A stretch of 64,000 nt of DNA, from contig CAZFLM010000022.1 of assembly GCA_964519955.1 (NCBI GenBank), forward strand, positions 1 to 64,000, written 5' to 3'. A program made the translations under genes and the position numbers. The notes beneath the pieces are model-generated. The model saw nothing but the letters and a program-made list of their open reading frames with translations. It was not told the origin of the DNA and did no database searches. Positions 42,553-51,303 of the stretch are shown one piece after another. The DNA comes from CAZFLM01 sp964519955 (lineage in GTDB: Bacteria > Armatimonadota > Chthonomonadetes > Chthonomonadales > CAJBBX01). The stretch's first letter is position 1. Every line of letters starts with the position of its first letter.

Positions 42553-43620
42553 GTGAGCGGCTGCGAGCAGGATGGTGGCCTCGGCGCTGAGCAGGTCGGT
42601 GGGGGCACTCCCGGCGGCGGACACGACGAGCCTGTCGACTTGATGGCCCTGTCCACCCGGACGCCGGTGCGCCCGCCCGACGACACGGAGAGCTACTTCT
42701 GGCGCGACGATCACACCGTACTGACGCTGCGCCGCGTCGGCAGGGGCGCAGCGTATGGCGTCGAGCTGGCGGACACGAGCAGCGGTCGCGTCGAGGTGCC
42801 CGAGGAGTTCAACCCCAGGTGGCGCGCTCGGCTGATGGGCCACCCGATGTACGTCTTCGGCGCGCGCAAGCTGTGGCCCGAGCGCACATACGTGCCGCCA
42901 TTGGCACTGCTGTCACCGGATGGCAACCGCCTGCTCTGGCGCGCCGAGGGCGCGCGTTGCACCGTTCGATGGATCGCGGCATCGCTGACGGGCGCCGCCG
43001 ACGAGTGGGAGCCAATCCAAGAGGCCGGCGTCGACCAGGTGTCATGCGAGCGATCAGCGGTCTGGGCCCGCAGCAGCCACGAGTGGGTGGAGGTCGTCTC
43101 CGCCTACTCCCAGCGCCGCTGGGCGACGAAGTCGGCAGCGGTCCGCAGGCCAGGCGATCCCCGCCCCCTGCGCGTGGCTCGGTTCCACATCGAGGAGGGG
43201 GCAGGCGGCCTCGGAGCAGATGAGCGAGGCATGTCGCTGCTGGTGTCCCACTGGTGCGAGCGCATGGCGGGGACCGGCGAGGCCCGGCTCTACACAGTCC
43301 CGCTCGACGACGGGCGGGTCGAGCCAACGGAGCAGGTCATCGCGATCCCTGCGTGCGTGGGGTGGCAGGTCTGGGACGCCGTGCTGTGGCCCGAGGGCGA
43401 CCGGCTCGCCTGGATCACCGAGCGAGATGACGCGAGCGGCGACTGGTACAGCCTGTCCGTCAGCTCGGTCTCGGGCAGCGGCTGGCGCGTCATTGGCTCC
43501 ACGCCCGGTGTCTGTACGAAGAGGGAGCACTTGTGGCCCACCGAGCTGCGCTGGCTGCCGGACGGGAAGCGCGTTAGCTTTGTGCATAAGGAGGCGTTGT
43601 GGACCGTGCCGGTCGACTGA
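42553..43620 (+). CDS. beta-propeller-like cytoplasmic protein, function unknown
   Basis: Protein of 355 aa without signal peptide or membrane helix. Several blades of TolB/WD40-like pattern are suggested (LALLSPDGNRLLWRAEGA, AVLWPEGDRLAWITERDD, ELRWLPDGKRVSFVHKEA), i.e. repeated strand-PDG-strand units. The start is GTG at 42553 with GGGAGG 9-10 nt upstream; the first 30 residues are Gly-rich and may not be conserved. I do not recognise a family. Confidence 0.65.
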   Translation: MSGCEQDGGLGAEQVGGGTPGGGHDEPVDLMALSTRTPVRPPDDTESYFWRDDHTVLTLRRVGRGAAYGVELADTSSGRVEVPEEFNPRWRARLMGHPMYVFGARKLWPERTYVPPLALLSPDGNRLLWRAEGARCTVRWIAASLTGAADEWEPIQEAGVDQVSCERSAVWARSSHEWVEVVSAYSQRRWATKSAAVRRPGDPRPLRVARFHIEEGAGGLGADERGMSLLVSHWCERMAGTGEARLYTVPLDDGRVEPTEQVIAIPACVGWQVWDAVLWPEGDRLAWITERDDASGDWYSLSVSSVSGSGWRVIGSTPGVCTKREHLWPTELRWLPDGKRVSFVHKEALWTVPVD

Positions 43621-43659
43621 GGAGCGCGCAACCGCGCCGCCATCCGCTGCGTCTCACCA

Positions 43660-43688
43660 TTGACTCGCCCCGGCAAAGGTGCTAGATT
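43660..43688 (+). promoter_or_regulatory. sigma-70-type promoter
   Basis: TTGACT (43660-43665), 17 bp, TAGATT (43683-43688), about 70 bp before the start of the CBM9-like gene. Confidence 0.65.
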
Positions 43689-43758
43689 AGAACTTCGGCG
43701 GAGTGCGCGCCCGCGCGCTTGGCCCTGCTTTCATCCCGCACAAGGAGTGACACCCACG

Positions 43759-45141
43759 ATGGCCCGGACCTGTTCCGTCCTCGTTGCCGGTCTTGCCCTG
43801 GTCGGCGCGTGCGCTGCTGCGTTCGCCCAGGCGCCTGCCGCGCCCGCCGCCCCGGCTGTCGCGCCCCAGGCGCCTGGGATCAACTACCGCGAGCGCCCGC
43901 GCTACCCGCACGACCCGCAGCGGCTCAAGCTGAAGCCCGTGCTCGACGGCCAGATCGGCGAGAACGAGTGGACGCCGCTCTACACCGTCACCGACGGACC
44001 GGTCAAGGGCACCGTCTACGTCAACTGGGACGACGACAACCTCTATGTCGCCGCCCGCACCGACGCGCCGGCCTGGCTCGTGTTCGATCTCGACGCGGCC
44101 GGCGACGGATGGCTGCGCGGCGCCGACAACCTCGAGTTGGTCGTCGGGCCGCCGGACGCCGCGGGGGTTGTCCCAGTGACCGCGCGCATCCTGGACGCCG
44201 CCGCCACCCGTGACGTTCCCGCGTGGAACGCGAAGGTCGTCGACCCGAAGTCGATCCCGGCCACCGTGAAGTCCGGCCCCACCGGGCAGGTCATCGAGTT
44301 CGCCATACCCAGGGGGACCGCTGGCCTCATCCCGCGCAAGAACGCCGGCATGGGCTGCCGCGCCGACTTCCTGCCCGCTGGCCCGCCGCCTGCGCCCACC
44401 GCGCCATATGAGCCGCACCTGCTCCTGGACATCGTCCTTGCAGAGAGTAAGGGCGTCGGCTCGGGCGGCGTCGCGCCCCGCCTCGTGCTGGACGACACCC
44501 GCCTCATCGCGGGCCAGCCCTTCCTCGCCACCCTCGACCTGATCAACCAGGTGGAGGACGAGCGCCAGGTGCGCAGCGTGACGTGGCAGGGCGAGGGCGC
44601 GGCCGCGGACATCCTGGCCAGCCTGCGCGAGGTCGCCGTCCCGCCGATCAAGGGGCTGAAGTCGCTCCGCCTGAAGTACAAGGCCAACCTGCCCATCACC
44701 GCCATCCCCGGGTCGTACCAGATGTCGGTCGCCGCGGAACTCGACAAGGGCACGTCGGTCTCGGCCAGCGCCAGCTTCACCGTCGTCGAAGCCCTCGTCG
44801 CCCAGATGGAGGTCGAGCCGCAGAGCGTGACGCTCATCGGGCCCACGCAGCTCAAGGCCGTCATCCAGATCCAGAGCGCCTACAAGGGCTACATGCGCGG
44901 CAGCATCGACCTGGAGCTGCCCTCCGGCTGGACCGTGAAGGGCAAGACGCTGCGCTCCTACAACGTCGGCCGCCAGGACGGTATCACCCGCGAGGTCTTC
45001 GGCATCACCATCCCGTCGACCACGCCCGCGGGCGACTACCCGCTGAACGCGACGATCACCTGGCGCGGCAAGTCGTGGAAGGTCCATCGCACCATCCGCG
45101 TCGATCGGCCCGCCGAGCCCGCCAAGGCGCCGCAGAGCTAG
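43759..45141 (+). CDS. secreted protein with CBM9/DOMON-like domain
   Basis: Exported protein of 460 aa: signal peptide 1-24, then a family-9 carbohydrate-binding/DOMON-like domain (about 50-200: LKPVLDGQIGENEWTPLYTV, KGTVYVNWDDDNLYVAARTD, GDGWLRGADNLELVVGPP, FAIPRGTAGL). The C-terminal half (230-450) has two Ig-like or NEW3-like beta regions (TPAGDYPLNATITW). It probably binds a polysaccharide at the cell surface. AAGGAGTGA precedes the ATG at 43759. No catalytic motif was found. Confidence 0.8.
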   Translation: MARTCSVLVAGLALVGACAAAFAQAPAAPAAPAVAPQAPGINYRERPRYPHDPQRLKLKPVLDGQIGENEWTPLYTVTDGPVKGTVYVNWDDDNLYVAARTDAPAWLVFDLDAAGDGWLRGADNLELVVGPPDAAGVVPVTARILDAAATRDVPAWNAKVVDPKSIPATVKSGPTGQVIEFAIPRGTAGLIPRKNAGMGCRADFLPAGPPPAPTAPYEPHLLLDIVLAESKGVGSGGVAPRLVLDDTRLIAGQPFLATLDLINQVEDERQVRSVTWQGEGAAADILASLREVAVPPIKGLKSLRLKYKANLPITAIPGSYQMSVAAELDKGTSVSASASFTVVEALVAQMEVEPQSVTLIGPTQLKAVIQIQSAYKGYMRGSIDLELPSGWTVKGKTLRSYNVGRQDGITREVFGITIPSTTPAGDYPLNATITWRGKSWKVHRTIRVDRPAEPAKAPQS

Positions 45142-45149
45142 CGTGGTGT

Positions 45150-45175
45150 GGTGGGATGGGCCTCTGTGCCCGTCC
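45150..45175 (+). repeat. dispersed hairpin repeat copy
   Basis: GGT-GGGATGGGC, loop CTCTGT, arm GCCCGTCC, 8 bp after the CBM9-like gene. Its flank CAGCGCGACTCAT matches other copies. Confidence 0.85.
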
Positions 45176-45213
45176 AGCGCGACTCATGAGTAAGTAGGCT
45201 AGGGTACAACCAC

Positions 45214-47559
45214 ATGCCGAAGCGCATCCATGGCCGCCGTCCTCTCCGGGCGGCGGCCATCGGCTTCTACATCGCCTCCTGCCTGACGTCCCACGTGGCC
45301 TCCGCGCAGACCGTGCGGGCCCACGGCGTCCCGCTGGGCGGCATCGGCTGCGGCAGCATCGAACTCCTGCCCGACGGCTCCTTCGGCAACCTGACCCTCA
45401 ACGGGAACGAGGTGGCGCCCGTCGCACGCCTGGATGGCTGCTTCGCCGCGATCTGGACGCGCGCGGCGGGCAAGACTCAGGCGTGCGTGCTGCAGTCGCG
45501 CAGCGCGTTCGGGCTGCCGTGCGCCCCGGCGCCAGCCTACCGCTCCGTGGCGCCCGGCGCTGCGCTCGACTTCTCGAACGCTGGCCTGCCCATAGCCGCC
45601 ACCATGACTGCCTCGTCGCCCATCGTCCCGCAAGACGTGCGCGCGTCCTCGCTGCCCGCCGCATTCGTCGAGGTCGACCTGCGCAACCCGGGCAAGGCGC
45701 CCGCTGAGGTAGCGGTGGCGTTCTCGTGGGCGCACCTGGCGGGCGCCGCTGGGCGCGCCCCGGAGGGCACGCCCAGCATGCACGGCCTGGCTCTCAAGGG
45801 GAACACGGTGGCCCGCTACAGCAGCCAGGACGGGCTGATCGGCCTGCGCATGGACCCCGGCCCGATCCCCGAGTTGTCCAAGTCTGACCGTCAGAACCTG
45901 AACACCCGGGGCTCCTACCTCTTCGCGATCGACGCGCACGGTCTGGACGCAGAGGTCAGCGCGCGGTCGTGGAGCGCGGCTCCTGGGGCTGGCTCGCCGG
46001 CAGGGCCGAGCCCCTCCGCCTACGAGGCTCCGTCCTGGTGGTCCACGTTCGCCGCGACAGGCGAGCCGGGCGGCCAGGCCGATGGCGATCCCGCCGCGCC
46101 CGAGCGGCCGATGGCGCTGGTCGTGGTGCGCCTCACGCTCAAGCCGGGCGAGCGCCGCACGCTGCCCTTCGTCTTCGCCTGGCACACGCCCCGCCGCTAC
46201 CTGCCGGATGGCACGGAGGTCGGCCGGGCGTGTCTGCGCAGCTTCGACGACGTGGCCGATATCGCCCAGTACGCGGCGGCGAACCGGCAGTATCTCGCCG
46301 CCCTCACCGCCGAGTGGCAAGAGCGCATCCGCAAGTCCACGGTGCCCGCATGGCTGGCGTGGCGGCTCGTCGACGACGTGCGGGCGGTGGTCTCGAACAC
46401 GCTCTGGACGCGCGACTCCGGCGGCGAGGAGGACGCGCCAGGTCCGCAGGTCTTCGCCGTCCTCAGTGGAACGGTGATCGGCGACACGGGCGTAGGGTGG
46501 CGCGCGCAGCCCGTGCTCTCGTCCATGGCGCCCGCGTTGGACCGGCTGGAGATGCGCCGGTCCCTGGACGCCGCGGCGAAGAGCGGCGCATTGCCCGCCA
46601 GCCTCGGCGACCTCCGCATAGGGCTCGACAAGCCGGGGCCCGCCGCAGGGCCTCTCGATGTCGCGGCATTCCTGGCGCGCGTGGATCGGCTGTACCGCGC
46701 GACGGGCAACAAGGCGGTCGCCACCGACGCGCTGCCGGCGCTGAAGCCGCTCCTCCAAACCCTCGGCAGTCCGGGCGCCGCCGACGGCCTGGCTGGTGCG
46801 CTGGCCCACGCGGCCGCGGCGGACCTGGCGAGGACCGCGGGCGATGCGGCTCAGGCCGTCGAGTGGGAGAGGGGAGCCGGCGAGTGGCGGCAGGCGGCCG
46901 GGCAGCCCGCCGGCAGTGTCGATGCGGTTCAACTTTGGGCGTCTATCCTAGACATATCGCTCGCCTCGGCGCCGGTGGCCGCTTCCGGAACGCCGGACCC
47001 GGTCGCTGGTGCCGAACCGTCCTGGGCGCGCGCCGCGTGGCTCATCGGCGAGGGGCGCGAAGGGGAGGGGCTCACCGCCGCCATGGCCGCGACGGAGACC
47101 GGCGCTCTTGGTAGCTGGCTGGTGCTCGAGGCGCTGGCCGGCGCCTACCTCGACGTGCCCGCGGAGCGCCTGCGGCTCACTCCGGCGCTGCCCGGAACGG
47201 ACACTCAGGCGCGCGTGCCGGTCTTCGCCCCCACGTACTGGGCGACGGTCACGCGGCAGCGCACCTCGGCCGGCGAGCGCGTGGGCTTCTGGCTGGACCG
47301 CGTGCTGCCCGGGCTGCCGGCCATGCCGGCTCCTGGCGCGCCAAAGCCGGAGACGCCGCCGTCGGCGGGGCTCGACATCCGCGAAGTGGTGCTGAGCAAG
47401 GGCCCCGCGCCTCGGGTGGAGGTGGCGGCTCGCCGCGGCCTGGCGCCGCTCGCAGGAACCCAGGGGATCGATGCGCGCGGGCGGCTCGTGTTCGCCTTCG
47501 AGCCGCCCATCCATCTCGTTACGGGGCAGCGACTGGAGTTCGTGCTGAAGCCGCGCTGA
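45214..47559 (+). CDS. GH116-N (GBA2-like) secreted protein
   Basis: Exported protein of 781 aa with a signal peptide (about 1-31). The N-terminus matches the GBA2/GH116 N-domain: VPLGGIGCGSIELLPDGSFG then NLTLNGNEVAPVA, and FVEVDLRNPGKAPAEVAVAF then SWAHLAG. The C-terminal half is helical and spans a shortened GH116/DUF608 region (WRLVDDVRAVVSNTLWTRD), but I could not find the expected catalytic Glu and Asp contexts, so it may be a non-enzymatic relative. Its last 41 bp overlap the converging gene on the other strand. Confidence 0.75.
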   Translation: MPKRIHGRRPLRAAAIGFYIASCLTSHVASAQTVRAHGVPLGGIGCGSIELLPDGSFGNLTLNGNEVAPVARLDGCFAAIWTRAAGKTQACVLQSRSAFGLPCAPAPAYRSVAPGAALDFSNAGLPIAATMTASSPIVPQDVRASSLPAAFVEVDLRNPGKAPAEVAVAFSWAHLAGAAGRAPEGTPSMHGLALKGNTVARYSSQDGLIGLRMDPGPIPELSKSDRQNLNTRGSYLFAIDAHGLDAEVSARSWSAAPGAGSPAGPSPSAYEAPSWWSTFAATGEPGGQADGDPAAPERPMALVVVRLTLKPGERRTLPFVFAWHTPRRYLPDGTEVGRACLRSFDDVADIAQYAAANRQYLAALTAEWQERIRKSTVPAWLAWRLVDDVRAVVSNTLWTRDSGGEEDAPGPQVFAVLSGTVIGDTGVGWRAQPVLSSMAPALDRLEMRRSLDAAAKSGALPASLGDLRIGLDKPGPAAGPLDVAAFLARVDRLYRATGNKAVATDALPALKPLLQTLGSPGAADGLAGALAHAAAADLARTAGDAAQAVEWERGAGEWRQAAGQPAGSVDAVQLWASILDISLASAPVAASGTPDPVAGAEPSWARAAWLIGEGREGEGLTAAMAATETGALGSWLVLEALAGAYLDVPAERLRLTPALPGTDTQARVPVFAPTYWATVTRQRTSAGERVGFWLDRVLPGLPAMPAPGAPKPETPPSAGLDIREVVLSKGPAPRVEVAARRGLAPLAGTQGIDARGRLVFAFEPPIHLVTGQRLEFVLKPR

Positions 47560-49534
47560 CGACGGCCTCCTCCGTGAGCACGGGCTGGATATAGGCCTCG
47601 GCCGTCCGTGTGAGGCGGTCGAACCACACACCCGAGCAATCGACCATGGGGAGCCACCAGGCGCTCGGGCGGTGCTCGGCGTGGCGCAGTCCGTTGCTCG
47701 TCAGGATGGCGTTCCGCACGAGGCGCACGCGCTCCATCTCCGCTTCACGCTCGATCCGCTCGGCCGCCTCGCGCGCGGCATTCGCTTCCGCGCCCCGCTC
47801 GATCTCCCACCGGTCCAGCTTGAGGCGGGCGATGCACTGCAGCAGCTCGCGGCGGCGGTCGTGCAGCTCGGCGATGCGCACGTCGAACGTCTCCCGCTTC
47901 TGCTCCTCGTCGGGCGTCCAGTCCTCGGTCGCGCGGAAGTGGTCGCCCTTGGCTTGCTCGGTCGTGCGCACCCCGTCCCGCACCTCGGCCAGCTCGCGAT
48001 AGAGGCCGTCCACGTGGCGCTGAATGGCCGCCGCCCGTGCCCGAATCTCTCGCAGACGGGCCTTCGCCTCGTCATACTCCGCCAGCTTCTGGCTCCAGCT
48101 CGCCTCGCTCTCGGCTAGGTGCCCCATCAGCGCGCGTGGTTGCCGCAGCGACGGCAGACGCTTCAGCAGCCGATCCTGCTCGTCCGCCACGTCCTGCCAC
48201 CGCCGCGCGAACTCGGACGCCATGATCTCCCCGGCGCCCATCGTCGCCGCCAGATGCTCGGGCAGCGCGAACCGAGCGTGGAAGTCGGTCATCGAGTCCC
48301 ACGTGTGGTAGTGCAGGCGCAGGATCGGGTGCGCTACGATCGGGACGCCATGGCCCCGGATGCGGTCGTTCATGCGGCGCGTCCGCGTCACGTACCCCGA
48401 CCCCTCCTCGTTGAACACGAAGATGAACTCGCTGCCCAGCATCGAGATGAGCGCTACCGCCTTGCCGACGAGCGTGACGTCCGGGCCGAACCGGTCGCAG
48501 AGGACTTCCGCCAGGTCGCGCGCGCTGTTGAGCGGGCGTCGCAGCGGGATGCGGATGGGCGTGCGCGTCTCGATGTGGACCGCGCGCAGCGTCACGCGCA
48601 GGGTGCCGCGCCCGTCCTTCGGCAGCACCACGTCGAAGGGCAGTGCGCCGAGACCGAACTGATCGAGCGTGTAGATCTCGCTGCCGCCGACCGCCTCGTT
48701 GTAGGCGGCGGCAGCCAGCGCCCGGGTCTCATTGTTTAGGAATAGGTCCGCAAACTTAAACCGCGGTAGGTCGCAGGTCTCCGGGTTGAAGCGCAGCAGA
48801 TCGGTGGTCGAGGTGACCGATACGTTCTGCGGCTGCGAGCCCAGCAGCAGCGAGAACACGTGCGGGAAGAGCGCCTGGTACAGGTCCGTCATGCGGGCGT
48901 GCGGGTGCTGCAGGCGGTAGTCTCTGGCCCGAGCCACCAGCCCGTCCGCCAGCGCCACCGCCTTCTCCCGACAGCAGAGCGACGCCACCGCATCGGTGGT
49001 GCCCCGGAAGCCCCACTCCAGCATCTGCTCCAGCGCGTCCCCCAGCTCGCAGAGCGACACGTTGTTCACGATGAGGTCGCGCGAACCCGTGTAGACCAGG
49101 CCGCGCCATCCCCATGCCTCCGATACCCGGTTGAGGAACTCGGTGCGCTCGCGGCGGTCGCGGCCGGCCACGCGGCGGAAGGGGACTCCGGCGTTGATGA
49201 AGTCATGCCGAGTGGGGAAGACCTCGTTGCCGAACAGCCGCGAGATCTCGCCGGCTGCCGACCAGAGGTCCTTCGTCGCGCCGTCGTTGTGCGGCATCAG
49301 CTCGAACCGCGCGCCGTCCGAGCGCTGCACGCGGGCCTTGGCGAAGTAGTCGGTGTCGTGCACGCCCAGAACCAGCCGCCCGCCAACCCCGGTCTCCGCC
49401 AGCCAGCGCAGGAGCACCGCCTTCATCGGCTCGTCCCACCAGATCGTCTGGCCAAGCGCGAGGAAGGGCGTATCCGGGTATCGGGAACGCAGCTCGGTCA
49501 GCGTGGGCTCGACCGACCGGTGAAGATCCGTCAC
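47519..49534 (-). CDS. large conserved-looking protein of unknown function
   Basis: Cytoplasmic protein of 671 aa with no signal peptide or membrane helix. The first 450 residues are mixed alpha/beta (PDTPFLALGQTIWWDEPMKA, LVLGVHDTDYFAKARV, GWRGLVYTGSRDLIVNNVSL, EFIFVFNEEGSG). Residues about 465-610 form long charged helices of likely coiled coil (ESEASWSQKLAEYDEAKARL onward). The C-terminus contains PSAWWLPMVDCSGVWFDRL. I do not recognise a family; codon use and composition are like its neighbours, so it is a genuine gene. The frame end overlaps the GH116-N gene by 41 bp, tail to tail. Confidence 0.8.
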   Translation of the reverse strand: MTDLHRSVEPTLTELRSRYPDTPFLALGQTIWWDEPMKAVLLRWLAETGVGGRLVLGVHDTDYFAKARVQRSDGARFELMPHNDGATKDLWSAAGEISRLFGNEVFPTRHDFINAGVPFRRVAGRDRRERTEFLNRVSEAWGWRGLVYTGSRDLIVNNVSLCELGDALEQMLEWGFRGTTDAVASLCCREKAVALADGLVARARDYRLQHPHARMTDLYQALFPHVFSLLLGSQPQNVSVTSTTDLLRFNPETCDLPRFKFADLFLNNETRALAAAAYNEAVGGSEIYTLDQFGLGALPFDVVLPKDGRGTLRVTLRAVHIETRTPIRIPLRRPLNSARDLAEVLCDRFGPDVTLVGKAVALISMLGSEFIFVFNEEGSGYVTRTRRMNDRIRGHGVPIVAHPILRLHYHTWDSMTDFHARFALPEHLAATMGAGEIMASEFARRWQDVADEQDRLLKRLPSLRQPRALMGHLAESEASWSQKLAEYDEAKARLREIRARAAAIQRHVDGLYRELAEVRDGVRTTEQAKGDHFRATEDWTPDEEQKRETFDVRIAELHDRRRELLQCIARLKLDRWEIERGAEANAAREAAERIEREAEMERVRLVRNAILTSNGLRHAEHRPSAWWLPMVDCSGVWFDRLTRTAEAYIQPVLTEEAVVSAASARTPVAAP

Positions 49535-49657
49535 GAGGTGTGCTCCATGGTGTCATCGATCTCGGGCCGCGGGCTGCTCACCCGTATGGACGTACGGGGC
49601 ACTCCAGGCCGCGGTTCCGTGAAGCGTGGCATCGTCACCATGCATCGTGGCAGTGTA

Positions 49658-50548
49658 CTACATGAGGTAGGGCATGCAGGCTCGGTCGACGTCGGGGCCG
49701 TACTGCTCGCCGAAGTGGTTCAGGTGGACCAGGAGCGGCAGGAGCTGCAGCAGCAGGCGCCGCTCCGGGTAGCCGGCGTCCAGCGGATACGCGTGCCGGT
49801 ACGCCTCCATCATGCCCGCCGGGAAGCCGCCGAACAGCTCGATGTACGCGATCTCCACCTCGCGGTCCGCGCGATAGACAGCCGGGTCCACCAGCGCCGC
49901 GTCGTCGCCCACGGGCAGGAAGTTGCCCGACCACAGGTCGCCGTGAACCAGGCAGGGGCGCGCTTCACGCGGCAGCAGGTCGTCGATCCGCTCGCAAATG
50001 CGCATCAGGCAGTGCTCGCGCTGCGGATGCAGCCTCCGCCCGCGCCGCGCGATGTCGATCTGCGGGAGGAGACGGCGGTCGCGGTAGAACTCGGGCCACG
50101 TCGGCGCGGGCGCGTTCACCTGCGGCAGGATGCCGATGAAGTTGTCGCGCTCCAGCCCGAACGAGCCGGCCGCAGCCCCCGTCGACCGGTGCATCTCGGC
50201 CAGCCCCTCGCCGAACCGATGCGCGAACCGCGTCGGGTTGCTCGGCTGCCGAACGTCGACGTACTCCATCGCGAGGAAGGGGAGGCGGGCCTCCGGCCCA
50301 TCTGCCCAGAGCACCGGCTCCGGCACGCGGAGCGCCCGGGCCGCCGCGAGGCGCCGCAGGCCGTCTGCCTCTGCCTCGAAGAAGCCCGCCGGAGCGTCCA
50401 GCCGCCACTTCACGAAGAGCGTCTCTCCGTCGGCATCCACCCGCGCCGCCTGGTTGATCATCCCGCCGCCTATGGAGGAGACCCCGCGCACTGGGCCGCC
50501 GAGCCGGTCCTCCAGACGGGCAGCGATTTCGGCGGGAAGGGCGTTCAC
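49658..50548 (-). CDS. fructosamine/ketosamine-3-kinase family protein
   Basis: Protein-repair kinase of 296 aa. The N-lobe has GGGMINQAARV and FVKWRL (ATP Lys), the catalytic loop is CLVHGDLWSGNFLPVG, followed by ALVDPAVYRADREVEIAYIE, all diagnostic for the family. Bacterial members mostly act on ribulosamines or erythrulosamines. The GTG at 50548 overlaps the stop of the upstream phosphatase gene (GTGA), so the two are translationally coupled. The long upstream frame lies inside the phosphatase gene. Confidence 0.9.
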   Translation of the reverse strand: MNALPAEIAARLEDRLGGPVRGVSSIGGGMINQAARVDADGETLFVKWRLDAPAGFFEAEADGLRRLAAARALRVPEPVLWADGPEARLPFLAMEYVDVRQPSNPTRFAHRFGEGLAEMHRSTGAAAGSFGLERDNFIGILPQVNAPAPTWPEFYRDRRLLPQIDIARRGRRLHPQREHCLMRICERIDDLLPREARPCLVHGDLWSGNFLPVGDDAALVDPAVYRADREVEIAYIELFGGFPAGMMEAYRHAYPLDAGYPERRLLLQLLPLLVHLNHFGEQYGPDVDRACMPYLM

Positions 50549-51006
50549 AGGCCGCGTTCCTTGCGTATCGTATCCAGAAGGCGCGCCGTCGCGCCGTCGA
50601 GCAGCTCGTAGACGCGGTCGAACCGGCCGTCGTAGTACGGATCGGGCACCTCGTCGCAGCCCGACTCCGGATCGTAGCTCATCATGGGGCGAACCACCGC
50701 GCTGCCCGAGCCGATCCGGCGGACATCGGCCAGGTTCTCGTCGTCCATCGTGATCACGTAGTCGAAGCGGTTCAGGTCCTCTGGCAGGATGCGGCGGGCG
50801 CGGTGCTCGTAGGCGATGTGGTGGCGGCGCAGCACGCCCTGGGTGCCGGGGTGCGGCGGCTCTCCCACATGCCAATGCCCGGTTCCCGCGGAGTCGACCT
50901 CGATCTGGTCTGCTAGACCCGCCTCCCGTACTTTGTGGCTGAAGATGGCCTCGGCCATGGTCGACCGGCAGATGTTGCCGAGGCAGACGAACAACACGCG
51001 CGTCAT
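50545..51006 (-). CDS. low-molecular-weight phosphotyrosine-type phosphatase
   Basis: LMW-PTP of 153 aa. The phosphate loop CLGNICRS carries the nucleophile Cys8 and Arg14, and the general acid Asp is in VPDPYYDG. AAGGA lies 8 nt before the ATG at 51006. Although named tyrosine phosphatases, members coupled to ketosamine kinases are reported to dephosphorylate sugar-phosphate adducts, which fits the overlap with the following gene. Confidence 0.92.
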   Translation of the reverse strand: MTRVLFVCLGNICRSTMAEAIFSHKVREAGLADQIEVDSAGTGHWHVGEPPHPGTQGVLRRHHIAYEHRARRILPEDLNRFDYVITMDDENLADVRRIGSGSAVVRPMMSYDPESGCDEVPDPYYDGRFDRVYELLDGATARLLDTIRKERGL

Positions 51007-51144
51007 GCAGAGTCCTTTCGAGCGGTTGGTACCGGCTTCAGAATACCCTGGGATCGTGCGAGGCACTGCGAGGTTGCACGCGTGCTCGTGGAACAGTCTG
51101 AAGGCGCCGGAATCCGGCTGGTTGTCGGGCGTCAGGACTCCAAT

Positions 51145-51178
51145 TCGGTTGACAACCGACCGAAAAAGCTGTTACACT
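51145..51178 (+). promoter_or_regulatory. promoter with palindromic operator before the LysM/NlpC gene
   Basis: TTGACA (51149-51154), 18 bp, TACACT (51173-51178). The -35 box is inside a perfect 15-bp palindrome TCGGTTG-A-CAACCGA (51145-51159), so a dimeric repressor or regulator probably binds there. Confidence 0.7.
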
Positions 51179-51190
51179 GCCGCAGATTCG

Positions 51191-51222
51191 GGTGTCTATC
51201 ACAGTGTTGCGTGGCAGACACC
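51191..51222 (+). promoter_or_regulatory. leader hairpin
   Basis: GGTGTCT / AGACACC, perfect 7-bp stem with an 18-nt loop, in the 5' leader of the LysM/NlpC gene. Confidence 0.5.
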
Positions 51223-51303
51223 ATCCCTAAGGCGACAATTGAATAGCGCAGGCACCCCAAACGCAACCTAGTGTGCCGACACACCGCCACGGAAGGACAG
51301 GCT

